From VRUE01 sp963727465 (GTDB taxonomy: Bacteria > Actinomycetota > Thermoleophilia > Solirubrobacterales > 70-9), in assembly GCA_963727465.1 (NCBI GenBank), contig CAVSGL010000007.1, positions 50,684 to 114,683 on the forward strand: DNA of 64,000 bases, given 5' to 3'. The notes below the pieces were generated by a model that was not told the DNA's origin, did not search any database, and saw only the letters and a list, made by a program, of their open reading frames with translations. Positions 32,733-45,000 of the stretch are shown here, in pieces. The position numbers and the translations under genes were made by a program. The stretch's first letter is position 1; every line of letters begins with the position of its first letter.

Positions 32733-33303
32733 TCAAGCCTTCGGTCCAACGAAGGAATCGAGCAGAGCGACGCTCTGTCGGTCGGCCTCGAAGAAAGAGC
32801 TCCGGGAAATCTCCGACAATAGCCTTCTGCCAGTCGCCCAATTCGATCGCACGGGTGTGCTTCTTACCCGGGCCGTGTTGCGGGAATGCCGAGAGCCAGA
32901 TCCGACCACTCGCCGAGACGCGGATCGATGCGCCCGCAGCGTGTTGGCGAACGCGGCTTCGTGCCTTGATGTGCGCGACGTCCCAAATCGCGGCGACGCA
33001 TTCCGCGGCGATGCAGGGGTAGCGCGCATCGAGCGCAATCTCCAGCACCGGTGACTCGGCCGCCTTGCTGAGGTATCCGTTGCCCAGATAGATGCCCAAG
33101 AGATAGGCGTAGCTCGCGCGATTCATCGGTCGCCAGACCTTGGCGGTCGGCGACCTGCCGCGGGGCAGGCCGTGCACTCGCCAGCGCTGCACGGTGCTTC
33201 GACTGACGCCGGTCCGCCGGCTGACCTCATAATCACTCAGCCCTCTGTCGATGAGGGCCTTGGCTTCGCTGCGAGTGCGAATGGAAACCGATGGCACGAA
33301 CAT
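32733..33303 (-). pseudogene. HTH-LAGLIDADG protein remnant with internal deletion
   Basis: From ATG 33303: an N-terminal HTH (LSDYEVSRRTGVSRSTVQRW), the first motif as YLLGIYLGNGYLSK (Asn in place of the catalytic Asp), a middle part ending IVGDFPELFLRG, then an abrupt jump. In a shifted frame the end reads DRQSVALLDSFVGPKA, equal to the C-terminus of the neighbour at 31004-31799 (VEIMDRHVGPKR). About 95 codons containing the second LAGLIDADG motif are therefore missing. The stop is 4 bp from the 3' end of tRNA-Leu(TAG), convergent with it. Confidence 0.7.
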
Positions 33304-33355
33304 ATGTTCGCTTATCGCCCGGACGCCAGGAAGGCATCGGGAACGTAGACTCCAG

Positions 33356-33404
33356 GACGCCTGGGGGAGTGAGTTAACGGCTATGCGCACGGTCTCCAAA
33401 ACCG
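33356..33404 (+). repeat. attL: left 49-bp direct repeat
   Basis: Identical to 58248-58296. It contains the 5' half of the tRNA, from the acceptor GGGGGAG through the anticodon stem-loop (ACGGT-CTCCAAA-ACCG). Downstream (33405-33435) a foreign 3' half follows, with T-arm CTAGG-TTCGAGT-CCTAG and an acceptor strand CCAACCGC that cannot pair with GGGGGAG. Confidence 0.8.
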
Positions 33405-33427
33405 GCGATTCTAGGTTCGAGTCCTAG

Positions 33428-34700
33428 CCAACCGCACCCCTGATCGAGGTCGAGAAGATCGACGTCACCGAGGGGTTCAACGTCAGAACCCACATGGACA
33501 GGAGGGCATCGAGCGCCTCGCCGCCAACCTGAAGCGCGTCGGCGTCGTGCAGCCGGTCGTCGTCGTGCCCGGCGGCGGCGATCACTTCGCCCTCGTGGCC
33601 GGCCACCGTCGCCTGCGCGCCGCCCAGGCCGCCGGCTTCACCGAGATCCCGGCGGTCCTCGGCGATGCCAAGACGGCCCGCCTCGCCAACCTGGTCGAGA
33701 ACCTCCACCAGGAGGAGCTCGACCCGATCGACCGCGCGCGCGGTCTCAAGGCGCTCGCCGAGGAGGGCGGCCTCACCAGCCACAGGCAGATCGCCGAAGA
33801 GGTCAGCAAGTCGAGCGCCTGGGTCAGCCGCCACCTGCGGCTGCTGGAGCTGCCCGAGGGCGTGCAGCGCCACGTCGCCGCCGGTGGCGTCCCGGTCGAG
33901 GCCGAGCGTTGCCTGCGTGAGGTCGCCAGGGTCAGCCCGCGGGTCGCCGAGTGCGTCTGCGAGCTGGCCAAGCGGCGCAAGCTGAAGCCGAGCCAGTTCG
34001 TCCCCTGCTTCGGCGAGCTGCTGACCGAGACCGCGCAGGCGCGCTTCGAGCAGAAGCCGACGATGATCTCTCCGAGCGCCGTGTGGCTCGGCAAGGTCGT
34101 CGCCGACGCCGAGAAGCGGGCGGCGCTGATCGCCCGCCTACGGGAGATCGGGCGCTGCGCAGAGAAGTCCGAGGCGGTGATCAGCCTCGGCGGCGCCGAG
34201 GTCGACGCCGCGCGGGCGGCCGGCGTTCTGGTCGAGCACAGGGTCGACCGCGGCGAATGGGTCTCGACCGTCTCGTTCATCACCGACGAGGCTCTCGCCG
34301 CCGACCTCTGCGAGCGCGCGGTCGAGCGGATGGAGGCCGAAACGGCGCAACGGGCCGAGCGCGAGAAGGAATGGCGCGCCCGGCGCGGCGGCGTTGACCC
34401 CGACGCGACCCCCGAGCAGCAAGCCGAGGCGCGCAAAGCAGCGCGCGCCGAAGCGCAGGCAAACCGCGAGCGTGCCCGCCGCCACAACGACGATCTGGGG
34501 CGCAAGCTGCTCCAGCGCCGCGGCGGCGCCAGCCGCAAGGAGCACACGCTCGCCCGGGCGAAGGCGCTCGTGGCGATCGTCCTCGCCGACAACAAGGACC
34601 TGCCGGCGCGGGGCCTGCGGCTCGTCACCGACCAGCTGCAGGAGGTCGAGATCAAGCAGCTGAAGACGTCCGGCGAGTCGCGCGAGAAGGTCAGCTACCT
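33428..34700 (+). pseudogene. ParB/Spo0J-like partition protein, 5'-truncated and frameshifted
   Basis: The frame opens at 33428 right after attL with PTAPLIEVEKIDVTEGFN but has an in-frame TAG at 33425 and no start codon, so the first few residues are lost. At about 33499 one base is missing; the protein continues as QEGIERLAANLKRVGVVQPV. ParB features are AGHRRLRAAQAAGFTEIP, VENLHQEELDPIDRARGL and the HTH LTSHRQIAEEVSKSSAWVSR. After about 420 residues (LKTSGESREKVSY) it runs without a stop into relaxase sequence in another frame near 34690-34700. It may have served partitioning or transfer control of the element. Confidence 0.7.
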
Positions 34701-37436
34701 TCCGCCACCGCTCCTCGCGCGCCGGCGACCCCGCCCTGCACACCCACTTGGTCACCGCCAACATGACCCGCGCGCTCTCCGACGGGCGCTGGCTCAGCCT
34801 CGCCGCGCCGAAGGGCAGGACGCCGTTTTGGCTTCAGGCCAAAGCGGCTGGCCACGTCTACCAGGCGGCGTTGCGCGCGGGCGTCACGCGGGCGCTCGGC
34901 CTCGCCTGGCAGCAGCCCCACAACGGCTGGGCCGACCTGGAGGGGATCGATCGCCCCGTGATCGAGCACTTCTCCCGCCGCCGGGCGGAGATCCTCGCGG
35001 CGATGGCCGAGCACGGGGTCGAATCGGCGGCGGCGGCCGAAGTCGCCGCCTACCGCACGCGCGAAGCCAAGGACTACGGTGTGGACCCCGACAGCCAGCG
35101 GGCCGAGTGGGTCTCGCGCGCGGCCGAGTTCGAGCTGACGCCGGAGTCGATCGACCGGATGATCGCCGAGGTCAGTCGCCGCGATCCGCGCACGATCCGC
35201 ACCGACGATCTCGACGAGGCGGTGGCCGACCTCGAGCAGCGCCACTCCCACTTCGACCGCCGCGAGGTGATCTCGGCGATCGCCAACCGCCTGCCCGAGG
35301 GCGCCGACCTCGGTGCCCTGGAAGCCGCGACCGAGGAGCTGATCGCCAGCCCGCGGCTGATCTTGATCCACCACGACGACGGCCCGCTCGAATTCACCTA
35401 CTACACGACCCCGCGCCTGTGGGAGCTGGAGAAGGGCTTCGTCGCCGCCGCCCGCAGGGGAGCCCGGGCCGGGGCGGCCGTGGTCGAGGAGGCGACGCTG
35501 GCCGCGATCCTCGAGCGCCACCGCTACCTCAGCGCAGAGCAGACCGAGATGGTGCGCCGCCTCACCACCGGCGGCGAGCGCATCGTCGCCGTCGCCGCGC
35601 TGCCCGGCGCCGGCAAGACGACCGCGCTCGGCGCCGCCCGGGAGACCTGGGCGGCCGAGGGCATCAGGGGGATCGGCCTCGCCACCGCGCGCAGCGCCTC
35701 GGGCGAGCTGGGAGAGAGCGCCGGGATGCCGGCGACCTCGATCACCGCCTTCCTGATGGGGAGCGATGAGCGGATCGCAAAGGGCCTCGCCCCACTGCCG
35801 CGCGGCACGGTGATCGTCGTCGATGAGGCCTCGACCGTGCCGACGCCCTACCTGGCCGAGCTGGCCGAGATCGCCACCAGCTGCGGGGGGCAAGCTGGTC
35901 CTGATCGGCGACCCGCGCCAGATCGGTGCGGTCGGCCCCGGCGGCCTCTACGGGCACCTGACCAACGAGTTCGAGCCGATCCGGCTCACCGAGATCCGCC
36001 GCCAGCGCGAGCGGCTCGACCGCTACGTCGTCGAGCTTGCCCACGAAGGCCGGGGCTCGGACGCGCTCGACGTGCTGGTGATGCGCGAGCGCCTGATGAT
36101 CGCCGACACCCTGCCGGAGGCACTCGACGCGCAGGCGCTCGACTGGCACAGGCGCTTCGCCGCCGGCGAGGACGCGGTGATGATCGCGCGGCGCACCCGC
36201 GACGTCGCCGAGCTGAACGAGCGGGCGCGGCAACTGCTCGCCGCCGAGGGTCGGCTCGGGCCCGAGGCGCTCCTAGTCGGTGACCAGGAGTTCGCCGCGG
36301 GCGACCGGGTCCTCACCCGGGTCAACGTCGCCGAGGTCTCAAACCGCGAGCGCTGGGACGTGGTCGGGGTCGATCTGGCAAGCGAGCAGCTGCACCTGCG
36401 CCACCTCAGTGAGTCGGGGCGGGGGGTGACGCTCGATCGCCGCTACCTGGATCGGCTGACCCTCTCGGGAGAGCCGGCGCTTCAGCACGCCTACGCCCTC
36501 ACCACCTACACCACCGAGTCAAAGACCTTCGACTCGGCTTTCGCCCTGCTCGACTCGGGTGTGAACAGCGAGGACTTCACGGTCGCGATCTCGCGCAACA
36601 CGGGGCCGGTCTTCGCCTACGGGGTGGCGGCCTCGGAGTGGATCGACGCCGAGCTTGGGCCGGCGACGGGGGAGATCGAGGACGTGATGCACGAGCTGCG
36701 CGAGGGCGCCGAGCGCGGCGCGGCCGAGTATGCCGCGATCGAGGTCAGCCTGCGCCAGAAGACGAAGACGAAATCCGAGGCGCAGCTTGCCGAGCGGCGC
36801 AACGAACTGGAGGAGCGCCTGCTGGCGGCAGGCGAGCGCTCGCCCGACCAGAAGCGACTCGAGCGGCTCGAAGGGCGCATCGCCGAGGGCAACACCTACC
36901 TCTCCTAGCTCGCGCAGGAGGGCGACGAGCTGGACGCGCAGGGGACGGTTGCGGGCGAGCGGCTCGGGCGGATCGAGAGGAACGAGCGCCTTGCCAAACA
37001 GCAGCTGCGCCGCCTCGAGGCCGAGCGCAATGAGGTGCTCGCACAGGCTGAGCCCGACTCGCCCCGTCCGATCGGCCTGAGCGGCCGCGAGCGAGTCGAA
37101 CTGAAGGTGATCGAGGACCGCCTCACCGACCTGCGACGGCGCGACATCGCGGCCGAGCGCGCCGCGCCGTCGAGCATGGTCACCGAGATCCTGGGGCCGC
37201 GGCCGAAGGACTCCGTAAAAGCCGCCCTTTGGAACGAGGGGGTCGAGACGATCTACGCCTATTGGCAGCGCTACGGCGTCAGCCCGAGTTCCGCGAGCCC
37301 GCTCGGCCCCAAGCCCGATGACCCGGTCCGAAGCGCCGAGCGGCGCCAGGCCGAGCTGCGACTGGCGCGGGTTCAGCAGCGACTCGGGCGAGAACACGTC
37401 CACGACGCCGAGCGATTGCTGCAAATTGCGCGCTAG
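34690..37436 (+). pseudogene. MobF (TraA/TrwC-type) relaxase-helicase, broken
   Basis: The sequence starts inside the relaxase domain with SATFRHRSSRAGDPALHTHL, the last part of the three-histidine motif; the catalytic tyrosines and first histidine are gone. The helicase part keeps Walker A VAALPGAGKTTALGAA, Walker B GTVIVVDEAST and, after a frame change, motif III LVLIGDPRQIGAV. The frame change is at the G6 run near 35885-35890 (G5 would keep it open). A TAG at 36906 interrupts the C-terminal coiled coil, which resumes in the same frame (LAQEGDELDAQGT) to 37436. The intact protein would nick oriT and unwind DNA for conjugation. Confidence 0.8.
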
Positions 37437-37704
37437 CACCGAGGCCACGGCAGCGTTCAGGACGAAAGTGTACCCACCTGCGTAGTCGCGCTATTTTCGC
37501 TGCGCCTCGGCAAACCATTTCCCGCAGTTGGGTGGTGGGGGGCGTTCAATGTACCTAAATCAACTTTTAGTCGTTTTCATTACCGAGTTATACGGTGTAA
37601 GGTTTTCATCCATTTGACACCGGGCACCCTCTGAGGCGACATTTGGGGCGGCGGCGCTCGGACGATTTCCCGACGCCGACTGAATTCGGCAGGGTTGGGG
37701 AGAG
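37437..37704. promoter_or_regulatory. intergenic region before the PucR-type gene
   Basis: 268 bp, clearly less GC-rich than its surroundings. It has a good -35-like TTGACA at 37615-37620 and AT-rich tracts at 37555-37610. No clear -10 at the right distance is seen and no oriT-like inverted repeat could be assigned. Confidence 0.3.
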
Positions 37705-38922
37705 ATGCATCGCAAAGCCTCCTTCGGTCCCAAAGAGAAGACAGAGCGCCGATCTACGCCACAGATGCGCGCTGAACTCGCGGACGCCTTGCGAGCACGG
37801 CTGCACGACATTGAGCGCGCTAGTTGGGTCCGTGTGCATGACATTTCCGATGAAAAGAGATTCCTCGACCCTGAATATGTCGAGGCTCTACGTGCGACAG
37901 TCAAAACGGCCCTCGTCTACGGCATCGATACCGTCGAGAGGGGCGAGCGACGATCGCCAACGACTCCACCAGCGCTTATTGCCCAGGCGCGACTTGCGGT
38001 CCGCAACCGCATCGGTCTCGATACGGTCATCCGCCGCTACGTCGCTGGCCATGCCGTCCTTGACGTCTTTCTGCGAGAAGAAGCAGAGCGCGCCAAGATT
38101 CCGCGAGAGCCCGAGCTCGAGTTGTTCCTCCGAGGGCAGTCCGCTCTCCTTGAGCGCCTAATCGCAGAGGTCTCCGCTGCCTATATGCGGGAGATCGAAG
38201 CTCGTCCCGCCACAACCGAACAGCGTCGAGCCGAGCTGGTGCGCAGACTCCTCGATGGCGAGCAGCTGGATGCATCCGATCTCGACTATGACTTTGGAGC
38301 CTTCCATCTCGCTGCGGTCGCCATCGGGCCAAGGGGGGTCGAAGCCTTCCGTGAAGTGAAGGAGGCCCTCGAATGTCGTCTTCTGCTGGTTCGCCAGGAG
38401 GAATCCTCATGGGCCTGGTTCGCCTCACGTAGAAGGCTCGACCTTCCTCAGCTTGCATCGCTTTCGGGGGGGAATTGGCCGAGCGAGATGGCCGTGGCTT
38501 TCGGTGAGCCGGCACAGGGACGATCCGGCTGGCGCTTCAGCCATCGGCAGGCAAAAGCTGCGCTGCCCATCGCGATGCGCATGGTCGGGACCCCGGTCCG
38601 CTACGCCGACACCGCTCTTCTTTCGGCGCTTCTCCAAGATGAACTTCTTGCGGACTCCTTACGCCAGCTCTACCTCGATCCACTGGATGAGTTGCAGGGC
38701 AGAGGCGCGAGCGCCAGGCAGACGCTGCGCGCCTACATCGGCGCTCTGGGAAATGTCTCCTCGGCAGCCAACGCGCTCAACGTCAATCGCAACACAGTCG
38801 CCCGGCGTATCCAAGCGATCGAGGCGCGGATCGGTCGTCCGCTTGAGTCTTGTCTCGCTGAGATCGACACCGCCTTGCGCTTGGAGGAACTATCTGCGCG
38901 GTCTGATCGCGGCGATTTGTAG
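37705..38922 (+). CDS. PucR/CdaR-type transcriptional regulator
   Basis: A 405-aa protein. The N-terminal helical region (residues 20-170) includes VRNRIGLDTVIRRYVAGHAV, seen in RsbRD/PucR-like sensors. A GGDEF-like middle follows, and the C-terminal PucR helix-turn-helix is clear: LRAYIGALGNVSSAANALNV then NRNTVARRIQAIEARIGRPL. Codon use and GC are lower than in the flanking chromosome, consistent with element cargo. It stands just upstream of the giant Rhs gene, on the same strand, and may control it. Confidence 0.85.
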   Translation: MHRKASFGPKEKTERRSTPQMRAELADALRARLHDIERASWVRVHDISDEKRFLDPEYVEALRATVKTALVYGIDTVERGERRSPTTPPALIAQARLAVRNRIGLDTVIRRYVAGHAVLDVFLREEAERAKIPREPELELFLRGQSALLERLIAEVSAAYMREIEARPATTEQRRAELVRRLLDGEQLDASDLDYDFGAFHLAAVAIGPRGVEAFREVKEALECRLLLVRQEESSWAWFASRRRLDLPQLASLSGGNWPSEMAVAFGEPAQGRSGWRFSHRQAKAALPIAMRMVGTPVRYADTALLSALLQDELLADSLRQLYLDPLDELQGRGASARQTLRAYIGALGNVSSAANALNVNRNTVARRIQAIEARIGRPLESCLAEIDTALRLEELSARSDRGDL

Positions 38923-39053
38923 CACCCTGCTCCATTCGGTGAAATGCATGGCGCACATTGCCACGCCATCGGTGTCTGGAAATCGGAGAGGCTGCGGCAA
39001 TCCGACGCCTCTCTACATATTTTCCGACATTCCCAAACAAGCTGTTTTCTGTC

Positions 39054-42000
39054 ATGGGTGCCGTCCTCATCCTCGCCCTCTCGTTTGCGGTGACGGCACT
39101 GGCCGAAGAAGTCTCGCCCCAATCTTCGCCCCTAGGAGAAGCGCCGAGCGAGGCGCCCACCTGGCTGCGGAGTGCAATGGATTCGCCTGCGAGCTTGGCG
39201 AATGCAGCGGACGCTGCGGGTGAACGGGAGGCTCCCTCTACGCAGCAGCTCGAACGGTCTCGCAGCGACTTCCGAGACCTTTCGAGCGGCGAAGCGGTCG
39301 ACGTCGCCGCGGAAAAGTTCCCACAGCTGATCAACCTTCCGCTTAACCCTGTTCCTCCGCTGGGCGAAGGCGAACGAATCACCAAATATCTGAGCCTTGA
39401 CGCTGCTCAGCTCGAAATGCCGAACGGTCGACATGCTGTGCTCGATTCCATGTTGCCGTTAGTCACGAGCGATGCCGAAGAACGCTTGGTGCCAGTCGAC
39501 CTCGGCCTGCAAGAAGAAGGCGAGACGCTGGTCCCTAGGGCCCCGCTGGTGCCGGTGCACATCCCAAAGCAGGCGGGAGAAGGCATAGAGATGCCGGAAA
39601 TCGGCCTAACCGTGACGCCGACCAACGGCGATGGGAGCCCTCTGAGCGCTTCGATCGCCTCGGCCACACGTGCCGCAGCGGATTTCGCCAATACGCAAAC
39701 CGACACCGACACGATTGTCAAGCCACTTCCCCTTGGCTTCGAGATTCATAGCCTGCTGCGCTCCCCGAAGAGTCCTGAGAAACTCTTCTTTCGGTTCGCC
39801 TCAAGCGCGGATGGCGATCCAACGTTGACCCGCGCCGATGACGGGTCGGTGATGGTAGAAGCGAACGGCAAGCGCATTGCGATGATCCCGCCAGCCGCCG
39901 CCGTCGATGCCGCTGGGGAGCCCGTTCCGGTCTCGATGGAAATCGAAGGCGACCTGCTCGCCCTCGAGGTCGGACATCGCTCCGCCGAATTCCTCTACCC
40001 GATCGACGTGGATCCGACGGCCACCGACTACAGCAGCTTCGGCTCGTGGGAAGGCAAGGAAGGCAACTGGTCTTTCGAAAACGGCGCTCCGGGCGTGTTC
40101 ACTGGGGAATGGCAGGAACTGTGGTCGCGCCTGCACATCGCTAACGGCTCGGGCAACTCCTTCAACTACGGCGACTGGGCGAGCTGGTTCTACCTGACCC
40201 AGGGCGTTTCGCGTATCTATGAGCTCGATGCAACCGTAGACTCCCCATCGGGCGGCAACTTCCTGGCCATCGCCGGTCCCGCGGGGGCGGAAGCGGAAAC
40301 CTGGATCCCCATCTCCCCGCCCATCGAATCGAGCCACGTGCTCTGTGCAGCCTCGGAATGCGTGTCAGGTGGTGGTTCCGCAGGCAACGCCGCGGTGTTC
40401 GAGCTGATCGCGACCGAATCCGGCAGTTTCCCGCTCTTCGCCAACCTCGACTCCGCTTCGGTGAGGATCGTCCAAGATCAGGCCGCCACGATCACTTTCA
40501 ATACCACCGACCCCGAAATAGAAGGCAAGCCCAACGCGCTCTACGACGGAGGTCATTGGTTCAAGACCTCCGACGAAGCCCGGGTCGGCTTTTCCGCATC
40601 CGATCCGGGGCTGGGTATCTCAGGCACTGAAGTGTCCTCGCATGGTTTTTATCAGTGGAATGGCTCGTTCTACAGTGGCATCTTAGGTAACTGCGTCGGC
40701 GTGCAATGCGACTCCAGCTTCAGCCTTAACCGATCGCTCGGCAACATGCCCGAAGGCTCACAACCGGTTCACGCAAGGGTCTTCAACGCGGCGATCAGCA
40801 GCGAAGCCACCAAATACGTCAAGCTCGACAACGCCGGCCCGACTGCGAGTCTTTCTGGGCTTGGGCCCAGCAACATTGCAGGTGTGGGCGAAAACACGAT
40901 CACGGTTCACATCGAAGACGGAGCCCAGGCAAACGCGAGCTCTGGCGTCAAAACAGGCGAAAGCACCGTTTCACTCGATGGCAAACAGATTCTCGGCCCC
41001 GGCAGCGGAGGGTGCTCTCCGGGTCCCTGTGAGGTCAGCCGCGAATACAGCTTCCTCGGACGCGACATCGGCGTGGGCGAACACTATCTAACGGTTACCG
41101 CGACCGACCAGATCGGCAATCAAGCCACGACCCAACTCGAGTTCGTTGTGACCGCCAATGAAGGGCCCATGGAGAGCATCGGTCCCGGCAGCCTGAACAT
41201 CCGAAACGGCGACTTCTTTCTCAGCAATACGGACGTTTCCGAAAGCGCGGCCGGCAGCTCTCTCTCGGTGATCCGCTCCTACGAGTCTCTTCGTCCACAG
41301 GATGAACAGGGTCCGCTGGGTCCTGGCTGGCAGCTGAGCTTTGGTGCATGGCGCCAACTGCGCAAAATGCCGGACGGGACTGCCGTGATCAGCGACAACA
41401 AGGGCCGCCAGGTTGTCTTCCACGAAATCAACAACGGCTACTACGAGGAAACTCCTGCCTATCCGGACTGGGCACTGCACTTCGACGCGGAAGCAAGTAC
41501 CTATAGGCTGACTGCCCCGAGCGGGAGCGCCACAACCTTTAAGCAGCCGTCCTCCAGTTCCGGCAGCCTCTATATGCCGGCAGCGATTATCAAGGCCGAC
41601 GGAGCCATATCCGCCCGGTTCACCTTTGAAGAATCCCCTACCTCTGGTTCGATCAGGCCCTCGGTGGTTGGCGGACCGCATCCCTCTGGGGTCGAAGGAG
41701 AATGCCCGGAAGCGGCGTGGTGCCGGGAACTGCATTTCAGCTATGCCACCAGCACGTCCGCTAGCGGGAACGGGCCGAACGATTGGGGCACCTACGACGG
41801 TCATCTTGACAAGATCAGCCTTGCTGCGTGGGACCATTTTGCCGAATCCTACGAAGAAATCCCAATCGCCGAATACGCCTACGATACCGACGGTCGCCTG
41901 CGAGCAGCCTGGGACCCGCGAATCTCACCTGCGGTGAAGACAACGTATGGCTACGATGCCGCGGGACACATCACGGCGGTAGCACCGTCTGGTCAACAGC

Positions 42001-45000
42001 CCTGGATGATGCACTATGGTAGTGCGGCTGGTAGCTCCCACACTGACTGGCTTCTGTCCGCGAGCCGCCCTGAGGCGTCTGCGTCGCTGGAAGGCGTCGC
42101 ACCTCTTGCCAGCACCGAACAGCCATTCCTTTCCAACCCTCAGCCTCTCGTCGGTAAGACGTATCATGTGTGGAACGGGGGGTGGAGCGGCGATCCGACG
42201 GCCTATGACTACCAATGGAGTAGGTGTGATGCGGGTGGCAACAATTGTGTTCCGATCCCCGGGGCGTCGGATCAGAGTTATACACCGACCGGGCAGGATC
42301 TAGACGCCCGGCTCGTGGCAAGTGTCACCGCGACAAACGCGCTCGGTTCCGCTACCGTCGCAAGCGAGCCCAGTATGAAGGTCGCTGCAACGGGGACAGC
42401 GTCCCCCACCTACCAAAGTCAATTCGGCTCCACGGGTAGCGGCGAAGGGCAGTTCAGTCAGCCCTACGGCATCGCCTTCGACCCTGCAGACGACGTCTGG
42501 GTTGCCGACACGCTCAACAACCGCATCGAGAAGCTCGGTCCCGACGGAGAATTTCTCATGCAGTTCGGCAAAGAAGGAACGAAACCAGGTCAGTTCATTC
42601 TTCCGATCGATGTCGCTACAGACTCCATGGGCGATCTCTGGGTTGCGGATCTCGGTAACAAGCGCATCAAAGAGTTCAACTCCGAAGGTCAATTCGTCAT
42701 GCAGTTCGGAGAAGAAGGGTCGCAACCAGGACAGTTCAAAGGCTTCATGAGCGTTGCGGTTGATTCCGAAGGTGCCGTCTGGGTCACCGATGCCGGTAAC
42801 GACCGCGTCCAGAAGTTCAACTCCGAAGGTCAATTCGTCATGCAGTTCGGAGAAGAAGGGTCGGGCAACGGCCAGTTCGATGAACCCTCGGCTGTCGCTC
42901 CGGACTCCGGAGGAGACCTCTGGGTCGTCGATCACCACAACGACCGCGTCCAGGAGTTCAGCGACAAAGGCGAATACCTCCGACAGTTTGGGGAAGAAGG
43001 CTCGGGTCCCGGCAAGCTCGACGATCCTTTGGATCTCGGGATCGACTCAGTCGGCAATCTCTGGGTCGTCGACCGCGGCAACGACCGCGTCCAGGAGTTC
43101 AGCCCCGAAGGCGACTTCCTGACCCAGTTCGGCGAAGAAGGATCGGGCGATGGCCAGTTCGAAGCGCCTGGGGCCCTCGCCCTTGCGCCCGACGGCGATA
43201 TCTGGGCCGCGGATACCGGTAATGACCGGTTGCAGCAGTGGGTGCCGACCGAAGACGACCCCACCTACCAAAGTCAATTCGGCTCCACGGGTAGCGGCGA
43301 AGGGCAGTTCAGTCAGCCCTACGGCATCGCCTTCGACCCTGCAGACGACGTCTGGGTTGCCGACACGCTCAACAACCGCATCGAGAAGCTCGGTCCCGAC
43401 GGAGAATTTCTCATGCAGTTCGGCAAAGAAGGAACGAAACCAGGTCAGTTCATTCTTCCGATCGATGTAGCTACAGACTCCATGGGCGATCTCTGGGTTG
43501 CGGATCTCGGTAACAAGCGCATCAAAGAGTTCAACTCCGAAGGTCAATTCGTCATGCAGTTCGGAGAAGAAGGGTCGCAACCAGGACAGTTCAAAGGCTT
43601 CATGAGCGTTGCGGTTGATTCCGAAGGTGCCGTCTGGGTCACCGATGCCGGTAACGACCGCGTCCAGAAGTTCAACTCCGAAGGTCAATTCGTCATGCAG
43701 TTCGGAGAAGAAGGGTCGGGCAACGGCCAGTTCGATGAACCCTCGGCTGTCGCTCCGGACTCCGGAGGAGACCTCTGGGTCGTCGATCACCACAACGACC
43801 GCGTCCAGGAGTTCAGCGACAAAGGCGAATACCTCCGACAGTTTGGGGAAGAAGGCTCGGGTCCCGGCAAGCTCGACGATCCTTTGGATCTCGCGATCGA
43901 CTCAGTCGGCAATCTCTGGGTCGTCGACCGCGGCAACGACCGCGTCCAGGAGTTCAGCCCCGAAGGCGACTTCCTGACCCAGTTCGGCGAAGAAGGATCG
44001 GGCGATGGCCAGTTCGAAGCGCCTGGGGCCCTCGCCCTTGCGCCCGACGGCGATATCTGGGCCGCGGATACCGGTAATGACCGGTTGCAGCAGTGGGTGC
44101 AATTCGAACCCGCCCAAAATGAACCACCGCCGCCCGATTCGAGCGCGGCCGTCTGGACGGTGATTTACAACGTATCGCTTGCCGGTTCGGCCGCTCCATA
44201 CAAAATGAATTCAAATACTGCCTCCGAGTGGGGTCAAGGGACCCTTCCAACCGACGCAGCCGCGATATTCCCGCCAGACGAGGTGCCGACGAATCGCCAT
44301 CCCTCCGACTACAGACGCGCCACTGTCTATTACATGGACGAAGGGGGCCGGATCGTAAATACGCTGGCTCCAGGAAGTCGTATTTCGACCGAAGAATACG
44401 ACGAATTTGGCAATGTCGTACGAACGCTGACACCCGAGAACCGCGCCCGGGCACTGGAAGCCGGCGCCGAATCCGCAGCGGTCTCCCAGCGCCTGGATAC
44501 CCAACTGGCCTATAGCGAAGACGGAATGCAACTCCTCAGTGTGCTCGGACCTGAGCACAAAGTCGAGCTAGACGGCGGAGAAGAGGTCGAGGCTCGCCTT
44601 CACACGAAATACAGCTACGACGAAGGCGCACCGGAACAGGGTGGGCCCTACGGTCTGGTGACCAAACAGACCGAAGGGGCACTCGTCGGCGCAGCGGAAA
44701 TAGATGTTCGCACGAAGACCTTTGGTTACGACGGCCAGGAAGGGCTCGGGTGGGAACTGCGCAAGCCGACGTCCGAAACGATCGATCCCGGCGGTCTCAG
44801 CCTGACGACGAAGACCTTCTACGAACCGAACTCGGGCAACATCGTCGAAACCAGGATGCCGGGCAACCCCGAAGGCGGTGACGCTCATGCCACGCAGACG
44901 CTCTATTACACCAGCGGACCAAATGAAGGAAAAACGTGTGGCTATCGACCCGAGTGGATCGGACTCGCCTGCGAGACCAGGCCGGCCGCGCAACCCGGCA

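Noticed and set aside
42300..43793. Two nearly identical minus-strand frames of 212 and 248 codons
   Set aside because: They are antisense copies of the duplicated NHL block, so their similarity only reflects the 855-bp repeat.
42404..44100. Possible CRISPR-like or satellite array
   Set aside because: The repeats are protein-coding NHL blades with no equal spacers; no CRISPR array or cas gene is in the window.
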